Assembly (NCBI GenBank): GCA_027686065.1 | Contig: JAQCTH010000024.1 | Span: 1-46,532, forward strand | Direction of reading: 5' to 3' | From: Clostridiaceae bacterium AF10-41 | GTDB taxonomy: Bacteria > Bacillota > Clostridia > Clostridiales > Clostridiaceae | Length of the DNA stretch: 46,532 bases | Part shown: positions 35,856 through 44,938 of the stretch, one piece after another | How the letters are laid out: each line of letters begins with the position of its first letter | Position numbering within the stretch: position 1 is the stretch's first letter | Program-made: the position numbers and the translations under genes | The notes under the pieces: model-generated | Seen by the model: only the letters and a program-made list of their open reading frames with translations | The model's database searches: none | What the model was told of the DNA's origin: nothing

Positions 35856-38084
35856 ATGGAATTTCTAAATGGAATAGTAGAATCTATTGTATTCAAAAGT
35901 GATGATACAGGATATGTTGTATCAAAAATAAGAGTTGATAAGGACTGTATTAATGCAGTTGGCATTGTTCCTTTTTTAAAAGAAGGGCAAAGTGTTAAAT
36001 TAAAAGGACAATGGGTTCTTCATAAACAATTTGGGCGTCAATTTAATATAGATGAATATGAGGAAATACTACCTGATTCAATAGATGGAATTAAGAGATA
36101 TTTAAGTACAGGAATAATCCATGGTATAGGTCCTATAACAGCAAAGAAAATTGTTGATAGATTTAAAGAAGAAACCTTAGATATATTAGAAAATAATATT
36201 GAAAGACTACAAGAAATTGAAGGAATTGGCGAAAAAAAATTCAAGATAATTTATGAATCTTATATGGAGCAAAAGGATTTAAAAGATATAGTAATATACT
36301 TTCAAGGACATGGAATGACAACTAATCAATGTATAAAAATATATAAGAAATTTGGGGTTGATTCAAAGGCAATAATCCTAGAAAATCCATATATACTTTC
36401 AGATGAAATATCAGGAATAGGTTTTATAACAGCAGATAGAATTGCAAAAAGTCTTGGAGTAGAATTAATATCACCATTTAGAATACAAAGTGGAATACGG
36501 TATGTATTAAATCAATTTTCTGCATCGGGAAATACTTATATGCCTAAAGAAAATTTAATAGAAGAAGTAGGTAAGTTATTAAACGTATCTAGTGAATTGG
36601 TTGAAGAAAATTTATATAATTTAGTTTTAGAGACTAAAATAAAAATAGAAAAAATAAATGACATAGAAGCAGTATTTTCTTTGCCCTATTATTATTGTGA
36701 GTTAGGGGTTACCAATAAAATAATAACACTAAGTATAGAGAATTTTAGAAATATAAATGCAGATGTAGAATTTGAAATAAAATCATTTGAAAGAAAAAAC
36801 AATATAAAATTTGCAGCTTCTCAAAGAGAGGCAATAGTAGGTGCCTTTGAAAATGGAATAGAAATAATAACAGGGGGACCTGGCACAGGGAAAACCACAA
36901 TAATAAAAGCAATAATAGAAATATATGAGAATAATGGAATGAAGGTTTTATTAGGTGCACCAACTGGAAGAGCTGCTAAAAGAATGACAGAATCTACTGG
37001 AAGGGAAGCTAAAACAATACATAGACTACTTGAAATGGGTGTAAGTGAAGATGAAAATTCCTATTTTGGAAAAGGTGAAGGAGAGCCATTAGAAGCTGAT
37101 GTAGTTATAATAGATGAAGCATCAATGATAGATATAATGCTTATGCATAGTCTACTTAAAGCCATAAAACTTGGAACTAGGTTAATAATAGTTGGTGATG
37201 TAGATCAATTACCCTCAGTAGGAGCAGGAAATGTATTAAAGGATTTAATAGAAAGTAATTTTATAAAGGTAGTAAGACTTAAGGATATATTTAGACAGGG
37301 AGAAGCAAGTTTAATTGTAACCAATGCTCATAAAATAAATAATGGGGAAATGCCATATATAAATAGAAGAGATGGAGATTTTTTCTTTGAAAATAAAGAA
37401 GATTTAGAAGAGATATTATTTACTATAATTGATTTAATAAACAGAAGATTACCTAAATTTAATAAAGGGTGGGATAAGTATAGAGACATACAAATTCTTA
37501 CTCCAACTAGAAAGGGAATATTAGGGGTACAAAACTTAAATAACAAATTACAAGAAGTTTTGAATCCTAAGGCATCTACCAAAAAAGAAAAAGAGTTAAA
37601 GGAAGTTATTTTTAGAGAAGGTGATAAAGTAATGCAAACTAAAAATAATTATTCTTTAAAATGGGTTAGAGTCAATGGGAACGGAGAGAGTGAGGGTGTA
37701 GGTGTATTCAATGGAGATATGGGATTTATACAAAGCATAAATGAAGAAGAAAAAACTATAACAATAGTATTTGATGATGAAAGAAAGGTAGTTTATGACT
37801 ATATATATTTAGATGAATTAGAATTAGCTTATGCCATAACTATCCACAAAAGTCAAGGAAGTGAATTTAAAGTAATTATTACTCCTGCTTTTATGGGGTC
37901 ACCATTTTTAATGAACAAAAATTTACTATATACGGCCATAACTAGGGCAAAAGAACTAGTTGTAGTTGTTGGTATTCCAAAAGCATTAAAATATATGGTT
38001 TCAAATAAAAAAGTTATGGAAAGATACTCATCACTTAAAGATAGAATTATAGATATAACAAGTAAAGATGTTTTTATTGAGTAA
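35856..38084 (+). CDS. recD2: RecD2-type ATP-dependent DNA helicase
   Basis: A 5'-3' SF1B helicase of the long RecD2 type found in bacteria without RecBC. The 742-residue protein has an N-terminal OB-like part (FNGIVESIVFKSDDTGY), helix-hairpin-helix repeats (GIGPITAKKIV, EGIGEKKF), Walker A GGPGTGKTT (340-348), VVIIDEASMID, GDVDQLPSVGAGNVL, and the C-terminal motif AITIHKSQGSEF with LLYTAITRAKELVVVVG. It acts in DNA repair and fork processing. The next gene starts 14 bases later, so recD2 leads an operon with the competence-type genes. Confidence 0.96.
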   Translation: MEFLNGIVESIVFKSDDTGYVVSKIRVDKDCINAVGIVPFLKEGQSVKLKGQWVLHKQFGRQFNIDEYEEILPDSIDGIKRYLSTGIIHGIGPITAKKIVDRFKEETLDILENNIERLQEIEGIGEKKFKIIYESYMEQKDLKDIVIYFQGHGMTTNQCIKIYKKFGVDSKAIILENPYILSDEISGIGFITADRIAKSLGVELISPFRIQSGIRYVLNQFSASGNTYMPKENLIEEVGKLLNVSSELVEENLYNLVLETKIKIEKINDIEAVFSLPYYYCELGVTNKIITLSIENFRNINADVEFEIKSFERKNNIKFAASQREAIVGAFENGIEIITGGPGTGKTTIIKAIIEIYENNGMKVLLGAPTGRAAKRMTESTGREAKTIHRLLEMGVSEDENSYFGKGEGEPLEADVVIIDEASMIDIMLMHSLLKAIKLGTRLIIVGDVDQLPSVGAGNVLKDLIESNFIKVVRLKDIFRQGEASLIVTNAHKINNGEMPYINRRDGDFFFENKEDLEEILFTIIDLINRRLPKFNKGWDKYRDIQILTPTRKGILGVQNLNNKLQEVLNPKASTKKEKELKEVIFREGDKVMQTKNNYSLKWVRVNGNGESEGVGVFNGDMGFIQSINEEEKTITIVFDDERKVVYDYIYLDELELAYAITIHKSQGSEFKVIITPAFMGSPFLMNKNLLYTAITRAKELVVVVGIPKALKYMVSNKKVMERYSSLKDRIIDITSKDVFIE

Positions 38085-38098
38085 ATGAGGAGAGTTAT

Positions 38099-39121
38099 AT
38101 GTTAGATAAAGGGCTAATAAAAATTAGGGAGTTTAATAATTGTACTTCTAGGATAAATAAATGGTATAACAAGCAATCAAAAATACTAACTATAATAACT
38201 AACCCGTATAATAGTGCATTAATATTTATAGGCTTAATAGAGAATGTATTAAAAGAGAATAAGAAAATATTATATATTTGGGGTGGAAATGAACCTAATA
38301 AAGAGATAGTAGAAATATTAAAAGAACGGAATCTTAATTTTACTTATTCATATATAGAAGAAAAAGAAGGAAAAGAAGATTTAACATTTTTAAACTTTGT
38401 AAGTACAAGTAAAATAAAAAAAAATTATGACTTATGTATATTTGATGACATAAGTACTTATTCAAAAATTTCAAAAGAAAACTTAAGAGAATGTGTAGAA
38501 GATTTATATCTATATGGGAATAGAATGATAATATTTTCTATAGAAAAAATAGTTAATATGGGGAAAAGTATGTTCCTTTCAGATTTTAAAAGGGCTAAGC
38601 CCTTTGTAGAACCAAGAATAATTACAACAAGAGTAAAATTAGATGAGGATATACCGTATACTTTATATGATTATTTAATGTGGTTTAAAAGTAATAATAG
38701 GAAAGTTATTATATTTGTTCCAACAGAAGAAAAAATAAATAAATTATATAATTACTATAAAGAAGAATTAAAGATTAAGGATGTAAGAATAATTAAATTC
38801 TTAAAGGGAGATAATTTAAAAGAAATAGAATTAATATATAAATTAAAAAATAAAAGTGTATTTGTAATTACAAATAATATAAGAAGTTATGCAAAGGAGA
38901 TAAATGATATAGATATAGTAGCATTATTTTCAGATGATATTTTTTATAGTTATAAAAGGATAATATACTTTTGTTCAGATGTAGGAAAAAATACTAAAGG
39001 TGATAAAATGGGAGAAGTAATTTTAGTTGCTAAAGAAATATCAAAAGATATGGATTTAGCTAAGAATATGACAAGAGGTTATAATAAAGAGATATGGGAA
39101 AAGGGTTTATTAAATTATTAA
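38099..39121 (+). CDS. Degenerate ComFA-like helicase
   Basis: A 340-residue protein between recD2 and comFC, where ComFA would stand. The second half follows the ComFA helicase C-domain: RKVIIFVPTEEKINKLYNYY, VFVITNNIRSYAKEINDIDIV, and a tail GEVILVAKEISKDMDLAKNM that matches the usual GDV...K...M..A pattern. The ATPase machinery is lost: there is no Walker A (ITNPYNSALIFIG stands in that area), the DEAD-like box reads FDDIS (D116, D117), and the motif VI segment QIAGRAGR has become YFCSDVGKN (290-298). The N-terminal zinc finger is missing too. The frame is intact and codon use is like the neighbours, so it is a maintained but catalytically inactive protein. GAGGAGAG precedes the ATG. It overlaps comFC by 28 bases. 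Confidence 0.72.
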   Translation: MLDKGLIKIREFNNCTSRINKWYNKQSKILTIITNPYNSALIFIGLIENVLKENKKILYIWGGNEPNKEIVEILKERNLNFTYSYIEEKEGKEDLTFLNFVSTSKIKKNYDLCIFDDISTYSKISKENLRECVEDLYLYGNRMIIFSIEKIVNMGKSMFLSDFKRAKPFVEPRIITTRVKLDEDIPYTLYDYLMWFKSNNRKVIIFVPTEEKINKLYNYYKEELKIKDVRIIKFLKGDNLKEIELIYKLKNKSVFVITNNIRSYAKEINDIDIVALFSDDIFYSYKRIIYFCSDVGKNTKGDKMGEVILVAKEISKDMDLAKNMTRGYNKEIWEKGLLNY

Positions 39122-39738
39122 AAGAATTTCTTAATGAATTTCTAGATATAATATATCCACCAATAAATAAGTGCATATCATGTGGAAGTGAATTTATAGG
39201 GCTATGCCCAATATGTAACAAAAAGATAATAAGGGTAAAGGAAAATTACAACATAATATCATATGGTTATTATAGTGGTGTAATGAAAAAATTAGTATTA
39301 GAATTTAAATATAAAAAAAATTTTATTTGTGGAGATATATTATCAAATTACTTATGTAAATTAATAGAAGAAAATAATATTAAAGCAGATGCTATATTTT
39401 TCATTCCAAGTAGCAAAAAATCCTTAAAGGAAAGAGGATTTAATCAGTGTGAATTTATGGCAAATAAAATAGGTGATAAATTAAATATACCGGTGTATAA
39501 GGATATTATTAAAATAAAAAATATAAAAGAGCAAAAAACTTTATCAAAAGAAGATAGATTAAAAAATATACAGGGAGCATTTGGAATTAGAAGCAGTAGA
39601 AATATAAGCAATAAAAATATCATATTAATAGATGATGTTGTAACGACTGGTGCAACTTTATTGGAGTGCGAAAAATTACTTATAAATAATGGAGCTTGTT
39701 CAATAAAAATGTTGACAGTTGCCAAAAGTTATATATAA
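39094..39738 (+). CDS. comFC: ComFC-like phosphoribosyltransferase
   Basis: A 214-residue ComF-family protein: zinc ribbon with C27, C30, C38 and C41 (CISCGSEFIGLCPIC), KERGFNQCEFMANKIG, and the PRPP-binding LIDDVVTTGAT (178-188). ComFC homologues take part in DNA uptake and processing in competent bacteria, but they are also kept in species with no known natural transformation. The start overlaps the end of the ComFA-like gene by 28 bases, so translation is probably coupled. Its stop codon is embedded in the -10 box of the following RNA gene. Confidence 0.92.
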   Translation: MGKGFIKLLKEFLNEFLDIIYPPINKCISCGSEFIGLCPICNKKIIRVKENYNIISYGYYSGVMKKLVLEFKYKKNFICGDILSNYLCKLIEENNIKADAIFFIPSSKKSLKERGFNQCEFMANKIGDKLNIPVYKDIIKIKNIKEQKTLSKEDRLKNIQGAFGIRSSRNISNKNIILIDDVVTTGATLLECEKLLINNGACSIKMLTVAKSYI

Positions 39739-39739
39739 T
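39712..39739 (+). promoter_or_regulatory. Full-consensus sigma-A promoter of the raiA-motif RNA
   Basis: TTGACA (39712-39717), 16 bases, TATAAT (39734-39739), a perfect match to both boxes. The -35 box is in comFC coding sequence and the -10 box covers its stop. Transcription should start near 39745-39746, at the first base of helix P1. Confidence 0.88.
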
Positions 39740-39744
39740 AATAA

Positions 39745-39953
39745 TGTAAAGAGAGGTCTGTGGATGAAAGTCGATGCCAGTCGCAGGCAAAACGATCCAC
39801 GTAAGTTTGGAAAAGTTCCTAATGAGCATGGTGCGGTATAGAAGTAAGTCCTACCAAGAAAATTGAGAGGGTTAGTAGTGAGAGGTTAATTCCGAGTAGC
39901 AAAAGCTCCAGTAGGCGAGTGTGGGGTCAAAATCCAGGTCAGCTGACTTTACA
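39745..39953 (+). ncRNA. raiA-motif structured RNA
   Basis: A roughly 210-base structured RNA whose ends TGTAAAG (39745-39751) and CTTTACA (39947-39953) form the closing helix. Inside are GTGGAT/ATCCAC (39760-39765 with 39795-39800) around GCC-AGTCGCA-GGC, a GGT...ACC arm near 39830-39855, and GTCAGCTGAC before the 3' strand. Its G+C content is far above the flanks and there is no open frame. Position just upstream of hpf/raiA, size, and 5' region match the raiA motif known by comparative genomics from many Firmicutes and Actinobacteria. Its molecular function is not settled. It has its own consensus promoter and terminator, so it is an independent RNA rather than a leader of hpf. Confidence 0.85.
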
Positions 39954-39998
39954 AAAAAATAGCTATTAGTTTTTACTGGTGGCTATTTTTTTATTTTT
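39954..39998 (+). terminator. Terminator of the raiA-motif RNA
   Basis: Bases 39954-39970 pair with 39975-39991 (17 bp with three G-U pairs), closed by a TTTT loop and followed by a T-rich tract. It starts directly after the closing helix of the RNA. Confidence 0.92.
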
Positions 39999-40078
39999 TA
40001 AATATATAAAAGATAGAGTAAACAGAAGTTACAATGAGTAAAATAAAGTGAATTTTCTGTCAATTAACCTTATTCCCC

Positions 40079-40108
40079 TTGATTAAAGGAGCTTGAGAAT
40101 AGTATAAT
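40079..40108 (+). promoter_or_regulatory. Sigma-A-type promoter of hpf
   Basis: TTGATT (40079-40084), 18 bases, TATAAT (40103-40108). In the leader a 7-bp hairpin TAAGCTA-CATA-TAGCTTA (40135-40152) stops four bases before the AAAGGGG site and may affect translation. Confidence 0.75.
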
Positions 40109-40172
40109 ATATATATAACAAAAATTTAATCTATTAAGCTACATATAGCTTATAGAAAGGGGATGAACTTAT

Positions 40173-40709
40173 ATGAGAGTTTCAACAATAGCAAAAAATA
40201 CAACAGTAACACCAGCATTAAAAGAGATGATAGAAAAAAAGCTTTCAAAGGTGAAAAGATACTTTGATCCGGAGGTAGAAGCAAAGGCTACTTTATCAGT
40301 ACAAAAAAATAAACAAAAGGTAGAAATAACTATACCGTTTAATGGAATAATATTAAGAGCTGAAGAAGCAACAGAGGATATGTATAAGTCAATAGATTTA
40401 GTTGTAGCTAAATTAGAAAGACAAATTAGAAAGCAAAGAACAAAGTTATCAAGAAGAAACAATGAGTCATTAAGATTCCCACAATTAGATGAAGTTGCTT
40501 TAAGTGACGAAATAAAAGAAAATGATGGAGAAGTTGTTAAAGTCAAGAGATTTGGTGTTAAGCCAATGTCAGTAGATGAAGCAATACTTCAAATGGAATT
40601 AGTAGGACATAATTTCTTTGTTTATCAAGATTCAGATGAAAATAAAATATGTGTTATATATAAGAGAAAAGATGGCGATTACGGTTTGTTAGAACCAGAT
40701 TATATTTAA
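40173..40709 (+). CDS. hpf: Long-form ribosome hibernation promoting factor
   Basis: The 178-residue protein binds idle 30S subunits and, through its C-terminal domain, links 70S ribosomes into inactive 100S dimers. The N-terminal RaiA/YfiA domain covers about 1-105, with VTPALKEMIEKKLSKVKRYF and EDMYKSIDLVVAKLERQIRK. The C-terminal dimerisation domain is VKRFGVKPMSVDEAILQMEL followed by GHNFFVYQDSDENKICVIYKRKDGDYGLLEP. AAAGGGG lies upstream of the ATG. Also called raiA; it gives its name to the RNA upstream. Confidence 0.97.
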   Translation: MRVSTIAKNTTVTPALKEMIEKKLSKVKRYFDPEVEAKATLSVQKNKQKVEITIPFNGIILRAEEATEDMYKSIDLVVAKLERQIRKQRTKLSRRNNESLRFPQLDEVALSDEIKENDGEVVKVKRFGVKPMSVDEAILQMELVGHNFFVYQDSDENKICVIYKRKDGDYGLLEPDYI

Positions 40710-40737
40710 ATTTATGTTAATATTCAATTAAATTAAT

Positions 40738-40766
40738 AAAAGGAAGTGCAATGCACTTCCTTTTTA
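40738..40766 (+). terminator. Rho-independent terminator after hpf
   Basis: AAAAGGAAGTGC (40738-40749), loop AAT, GCACTTCCTTTT (40753-40764), and a further T. Confidence 0.93.
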
Positions 40767-40796
40767 GTTATAATATTATTAATATTAAGTTATTTC

Positions 40797-40826
40797 TTGA
40801 ATTGATTATTAGTAAAATGGTATAAT
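40797..40826 (+). promoter_or_regulatory. Sigma-A promoter of secA
   Basis: TTGAAT (40797-40802), 18 bases, TATAAT (40821-40826). The leader of about 130 bases is almost pure A/T with repeated TAATAAA words. Confidence 0.65.
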
Positions 40827-40958
40827 TTTAAAGGAATTTTAATTAATAACTAATAAATAATAAATAATAAATAATTATTAGTAAAACTTATATAAATAAA
40901 ATAATATGATTAAACTAATAAGAGAAAATAAAATAAAGTGATTGGAAGGAAAATTAGC

Positions 40959-43472
40959 ATGGGATTTTTGGAAAAAGTATTCGGGTCATATAGTGAGAGA
41001 GAAGTAAAGAAACTACAAAAAATTGCAGATAAAATAGAAGAATTAGATGAAGAAATGCAAAAATTATCAGATGAAGGACTAAAAGCTAAAACTGATGAAT
41101 TTAAAGAAAGACTACAAAAGGGAGAATCACTAGATGATTTATTACCAGAAGCTTTTGCAGTATGTAGAGAAGCTGCATGGAGAGCTTTAGGAATGAAACA
41201 CTATAGAGTTCAACTTATAGGGGGAATGGTTCTTCACCAAGGAAGAATCGCAGAAATGAAAACTGGGGAAGGTAAGACTTTAGTTGCAACACTTCCATTA
41301 TATTTAAATGCATTGACAGGTGAAGGTGTTCACTTAGTAACAGTTAATGATTACTTAGCAACAAGAGACGTAGAGTGGATGGGAAAACTATATAATTTCT
41401 TAGGTTTAACTACAGGATGTATAGTTCATGGATTAACATCAGAACAAAGAAGAGAAGCATATTCAGCAGATATAACATATGGAACTAATAATGAATTTGG
41501 TTTTGATTACTTAAGAGATAATATGGTGATTTATAAGGAAGAAAGAGTTCAAAGAAGATTAAACTTTGCAGTTGTAGATGAAGTTGACTCAATACTTATT
41601 GATGAAGCGAGAACACCACTTATAATTTCAGGAGCAGGAGAAAAGTCAACTAAGTTTTATAATGTTGCAGATAATTTCGTAAAGCAATTATTAGCTGAAA
41701 AAGATTATACAATTGATGAAAAAGCTAATTCTGTAATGCTAACAGAAGCTGGTGTTGAAAAAGCAGAAAGAGCTTTTGGAATAGATAACTATGCAGATGC
41801 AGAACATCTAGAATTACAACACTATATAACTCAAGCATTAAAAGCAAACTACGGAATGAAAATAGATAAGGACTACATGGTAAAGGATGGGCAAGTAATA
41901 ATAGTTGATGAATTTACAGGTAGACTTATGGAAGGTAGAAGATATTCAGATGGTCTTCATCAAGCTATTGAAGCAAAGGAAGGAGTTAAGATTGAAAGAG
42001 AATCTAAAACTCTTGCAACAATAACATTCCAAAATTACTTTAGAATGTATAAAAAACTATCTGGTATGACAGGTACAGCATTAACAGAGGAAAATGAATT
42101 CAGAGAAATTTATGCACTAGATGTTATAGTTGTTCCAACTAATAAGCCAGTTGCCAGATTAGATAAGAGTGATTTAATATATAAAAACACTAAAGGAAAG
42201 TATAATGCTATTATAGAAGACATAATAGAGTCTAATAAAAAGGGTCAGCCCGTTTTAGTTGGTACAGTAAGTATAGAAAAATCAGAGTACTTATCTTCTT
42301 TACTTAAGAAAAGAGGAGTTAAGCATAAAGTTCTTAATGCTAAGTACCATGAACAGGAAGCGGAAATAATTTCTCATGCTGGTGAGTTAGGTAGTGTAAC
42401 TATAGCAACTAATATGGCTGGTAGAGGTACTGATATTAAGCTTGGGGAAGGCGTTAAAGAAGTCGGCGGATTAAAGATAATAGGCACAGAAAGACATGAA
42501 TCAAGAAGAATAGATAACCAATTAAGAGGTAGATCTGGTCGTCAAGGAGATTCAGGAGAATCAGCATTCTATATATCTTTAGAAGATGATTTAATGAGAA
42601 TATTCGGATCAGAAAAAATCCAAGGAATAATGGAGAGATTAGGTTTAGAAGAAGATGAAGCTATTGATCATAAGATGGTAAGTAAAGCTATAGAAAATGC
42701 TCAAAAGAAGGTTGAAGGTAATAACTTTGACATAAGAAAGAATCTTATCGGTTATGATGATGTTATGAATATGCAAAGAGAAGTAATTTACAAACAAAGA
42801 TCTGAAGTTCTAGAAGGAAAAAATCTAAGAGAACAAATTAATCAAATGGTTAATGAATTAGTATCTGATGCTGTGAAAGCGCATTTAGATGGTGTAAATG
42901 AAAATATTGAAGAAGAAATAAATAAATTAATAAAATATCTAGAAGATATATGTTTACCACATGGAATAGTGAAAGTTGAAGATTTAGCAGAATTATCTAA
43001 TGATGAGATGATTAATAAGCTATTAGATGTGTTGATGAAGATTTATAATGAAAAGGAACAAGAATTTGGTGAAGAACAATTTAGAGAAGTTGAAAGAGTA
43101 ATACTTCTTAGAGTGGTAGACCAAAAATGGATGGATCATATAGACAATATGGATCATTTAAAACAAGGTATTGGACTTAGAGCATATAAGCAATTAGACC
43201 CAATACAAGCATACCAAATGGAGGGTAGTGCTATGTTTGAAGAAATGATAAATGGAATAAAAATAGATACAGTAAAGTTCCTATTCCATATTCAAATTCA
43301 AAAACCTGTTGAAAGAGAAAGAGTAGCAGAAGAAACAACAGCAAGCCATGGTGGAGATGATTCAGACGTAAAGAAGAAGCCTGTTAGAAATGAAGCAAAA
43401 GTAGGTAGAAATGATTCATGTCCTTGTGGAAGTGGGAAAAAGTATAAAAACTGTTGTGGAAGAGAAGCATAA
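40959..43472 (+). CDS. secA: Preprotein translocase ATPase SecA
   Basis: The motor of the Sec export pathway. The 837-residue protein has the N-terminal helix, Walker A TGEGKT (102-107), [20 protein letters not shown], the preprotein cross-linking region, [31 protein letters not shown], and a C-terminal zinc SEC-C motif ([13 protein letters not shown]) for SecB or ribosome contact. ATG 40959 is chosen for the GGAAGGA site and conserved MGFLEKVFG; an in-frame GTG at 40938 lies further upstream, ahead of that site. secA followed by prfB is the common Firmicute order. Confidence 0.98.
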   Translation: MGFLEKVFGSYSEREVKKLQKIADKIEELDEEMQKLSDEGLKAKTDEFKERLQKGESLDDLLPEAFAVCREAAWRALGMKHYRVQLIGGMVLHQGRIAEMKTGEGKTLVATLPLYLNALTGEGVHLVTVNDYLATRDVEWMGKLYNFLGLTTGCIVHGLTSEQRREAYSADITYGTNNEFGFDYLRDNMVIYKEERVQRRLNFAVVDEVDSILIDEARTPLIISGAGEKSTKFYNVADNFVKQLLAEKDYTIDEKANSVMLTEAGVEKAERAFGIDNYADAEHLELQHYITQALKANYGMKIDKDYMVKDGQVIIVDEFTGRLMEGRRYSDGLHQAIEAKEGVKIERESKTLATITFQNYFRMYKKLSGMTGTALTEENEFREIYALDVIVVPTNKPVARLDKSDLIYKNTKGKYNAIIEDIIESNKKGQPVLVGTVSIEKSEYLSSLLKKRGVKHKVLNAKYHEQEAEIISHAGELGSVTIATNMAGRGTDIKLGEGVKEVGGLKIIGTERHESRRIDNQLRGRSGRQGDSGESAFYISLEDDLMRIFGSEKIQGIMERLGLEEDEAIDHKMVSKAIENAQKKVEGNNFDIRKNLIGYDDVMNMQREVIYKQRSEVLEGKNLREQINQMVNELVSDAVKAHLDGVNENIEEEINKLIKYLEDICLPHGIVKVEDLAELSNDEMINKLLDVLMKIYNEKEQEFGEEQFREVERVILLRVVDQKWMDHIDNMDHLKQGIGLRAYKQLDPIQAYQMEGSAMFEEMINGIKIDTVKFLFHIQIQKPVERERVAEETTASHGGDDSDVKKKPVRNEAKVGRNDSCPCGSGKKYKNCCGREA

Positions 43473-43535
43473 AATATATATAAATTGTTTTCTATACCAT
43501 GATAGTATAAAATACTAAATATTTAGATATAAACT

Positions 43536-43667
43536 AATTCACAATGCGCAATGAGCAATTCACAATTAAGGTATAAACTCTAAAGGAGTTTAGAAATATA
43601 TTTTTCATAATTCAGCTAAGCTGAATTAGTATCTAAATTGTGGACTGTGAACTGTGAATTGTGAATT
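43536..43667. repeat. Palindromic intergenic element between secA and prfB
   Basis: A 132-base imperfect inverted repeat. The left arm (43536-43568) begins AATTCACAAT, and the right arm (43634-43667) ends TGTGAATTGTGAATT. Inside are two perfect small hairpins: TAAACTC/GAGTTTA (43574-43592) and AATTCAGC/GCTGAATT (43609-43627). No coding capacity. The architecture resembles a MITE or a REP/BIME-like element. It is the best preserved member of the family in this window. Confidence 0.75.
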
Positions 43668-43753
43668 CTTTATATAATCATCCAAAGTATTATAGAGTTT
43701 TTGAGTTATATCTATAGTTAGTTTTTAAAAATAAAAAAGAATAGGGTGATGTT

Positions 43754-44858
43754 ATGATAATCAAGTTAGAAGCTGAATTAGGAAAGCTTAATGATATAAA
43801 AAAGACTATAAAGGAAATGGGGGCTTCTCTTTGACAAGGAAGCACTACAAAAACAATTAGAGGAATTAGAACTTCAAATGCAAGAAAGTGGATTTTGGGA
43901 AGATATAAAAAGGGCAGAAGAAGTTACTAAAGAAAGTAAGAGAATTAAGGATAAGATAGATAGGTTTAATTCCTTATCCTCAAGGGTTGAGGATATTGAA
44001 GTTTTATCAGAATTGATAGAGGAAGAAGATCAAGAGTCTATAAATGAAGTTATAAGAGAAATTAGACTTATAGAAAAAGATGTTGAAGAATATAGAATAG
44101 AACTTCTCTTATCGGGTGAATATGATAGAAATGATTCAATATTGACATTACATGCAGGTGTTGGTGGAAGTGATGCAAATGATTGGACAGAAATTTTACT
44201 AAGAATGTACACTAGATGGTGTGAAAAAAAAGGCTTCAAGGTAGAAACTATTGATTATTTAGAAGGAGATGAAGCCGGAATAAAAAGTGTAACATTAAAG
44301 GTGAAGGGTGAATTTGCATATGGATACTTAAAGGCTGAAAAGGGCGTTCATAGGTTAGTAAGAATATCTCCATTCAATGCAAATGGTAAAAGACAAACAT
44401 CTTTTGCATCAGTTGAAGTTCTTCCAGAGCTTACAAAAGATCAAGATATTGAAATAAAAAGTGATGACTTAAAAATTGATACATACAGATCAAGTGGAGC
44501 TGGAGGACAGCACGTTAATAAAACAGAATCTGCAATAAGAATAACCCATTTACCAACAGGAATAGTTGTTCAATGCCAAAATGAAAGAAGTCAATTTGCA
44601 AATAAAGATACAGCTATGTCTATGCTTAAATCTAAACTTATAGAATTAAAAGAAAGAGCTCATAAAGAAAAAATAGAAGATTTAACTGGAGAATTAAAGG
44701 ATATGGGATGGGGTAGCCAAATAAGATCTTATGTATTCCATCCATATAATTTAGTAAAGGACCATAGAACAAGTGAAGAAACATCAAATTTAAATGCAGT
44801 TATGAATGGTGAAATAGATAATTTCATAACAGCATATTTAAAGAGTAATAACCTATAG
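43754..44858 (+). CDS. prfB: Peptide chain release factor 2 (programmed +1 frameshift)
   Basis: RF2 reads UAA and UGA. Translation starts at ATG 43754 (AGGGTGAT upstream), runs 26 codons to CTT followed by the in-frame UGA at 43832-43834, and continues in the +1 frame (LDKEALQKQLEE). The total is about 367 residues, the normal length. GGQ is at 250-252 in SSGAGGQHVNKTESAI. The CTT-TGA-C slip site lets RF2 regulate its own synthesis: when RF2 is scarce, the ribosome pauses at UGA and shifts. The internal Shine-Dalgarno GGGGG (43819-43823) is five bases from CTT, not three as in E. coli. Substrate of PrmC. Confidence 0.96.
43819..43835 (+). promoter_or_regulatory. RF2 recoding site
   Basis: GGGGG (43819-43823), CTTCT, then CTT-TGA-C (43829-43835). 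It combines an internal Shine-Dalgarno element with the slippery CTT codon and the UGA that RF2 itself recognises. Confidence 0.93.
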
Positions 44859-44873
44859 CTCTAATAGAAATTA

Positions 44874-44914
44874 AAAACCATGTAAAAATAGATTTGTTAT
44901 TTTTACATGGTTTT
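44874..44914. terminator. Bidirectional terminator between prfB and the M28 peptidase gene
   Basis: AAAACCATGTAAAAATA (44874-44890) pairs perfectly with 44898-44914 (17 bp) around a seven-base loop. The A/T outer ends give T-tracts on both strands. Confidence 0.93.
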
Positions 44915-44938
44915 ATAAAATTTATAAGCCAATACTAA

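Noticed and set aside
40081..40108. Sigma-H promoter for hpf (AGGA then GAAT)
   Set aside because: The two boxes are only six bases apart, much too close; a sigma-A promoter fits the same region.
39739..40172. The structured region as RNase P RNA, 6S RNA, tmRNA or a T-box
   Set aside because: None of their conserved cores is present (no RNase P core, no tag frame, no T-box sequence), whereas position before hpf and size fit the raiA motif.
43878..44858. prfB as a 326-residue gene starting at ATG 43878
   Set aside because: It would lack most of the N-terminal domain; the CTT-TGA-C site and the 26 codons upstream show the true frameshifted gene.
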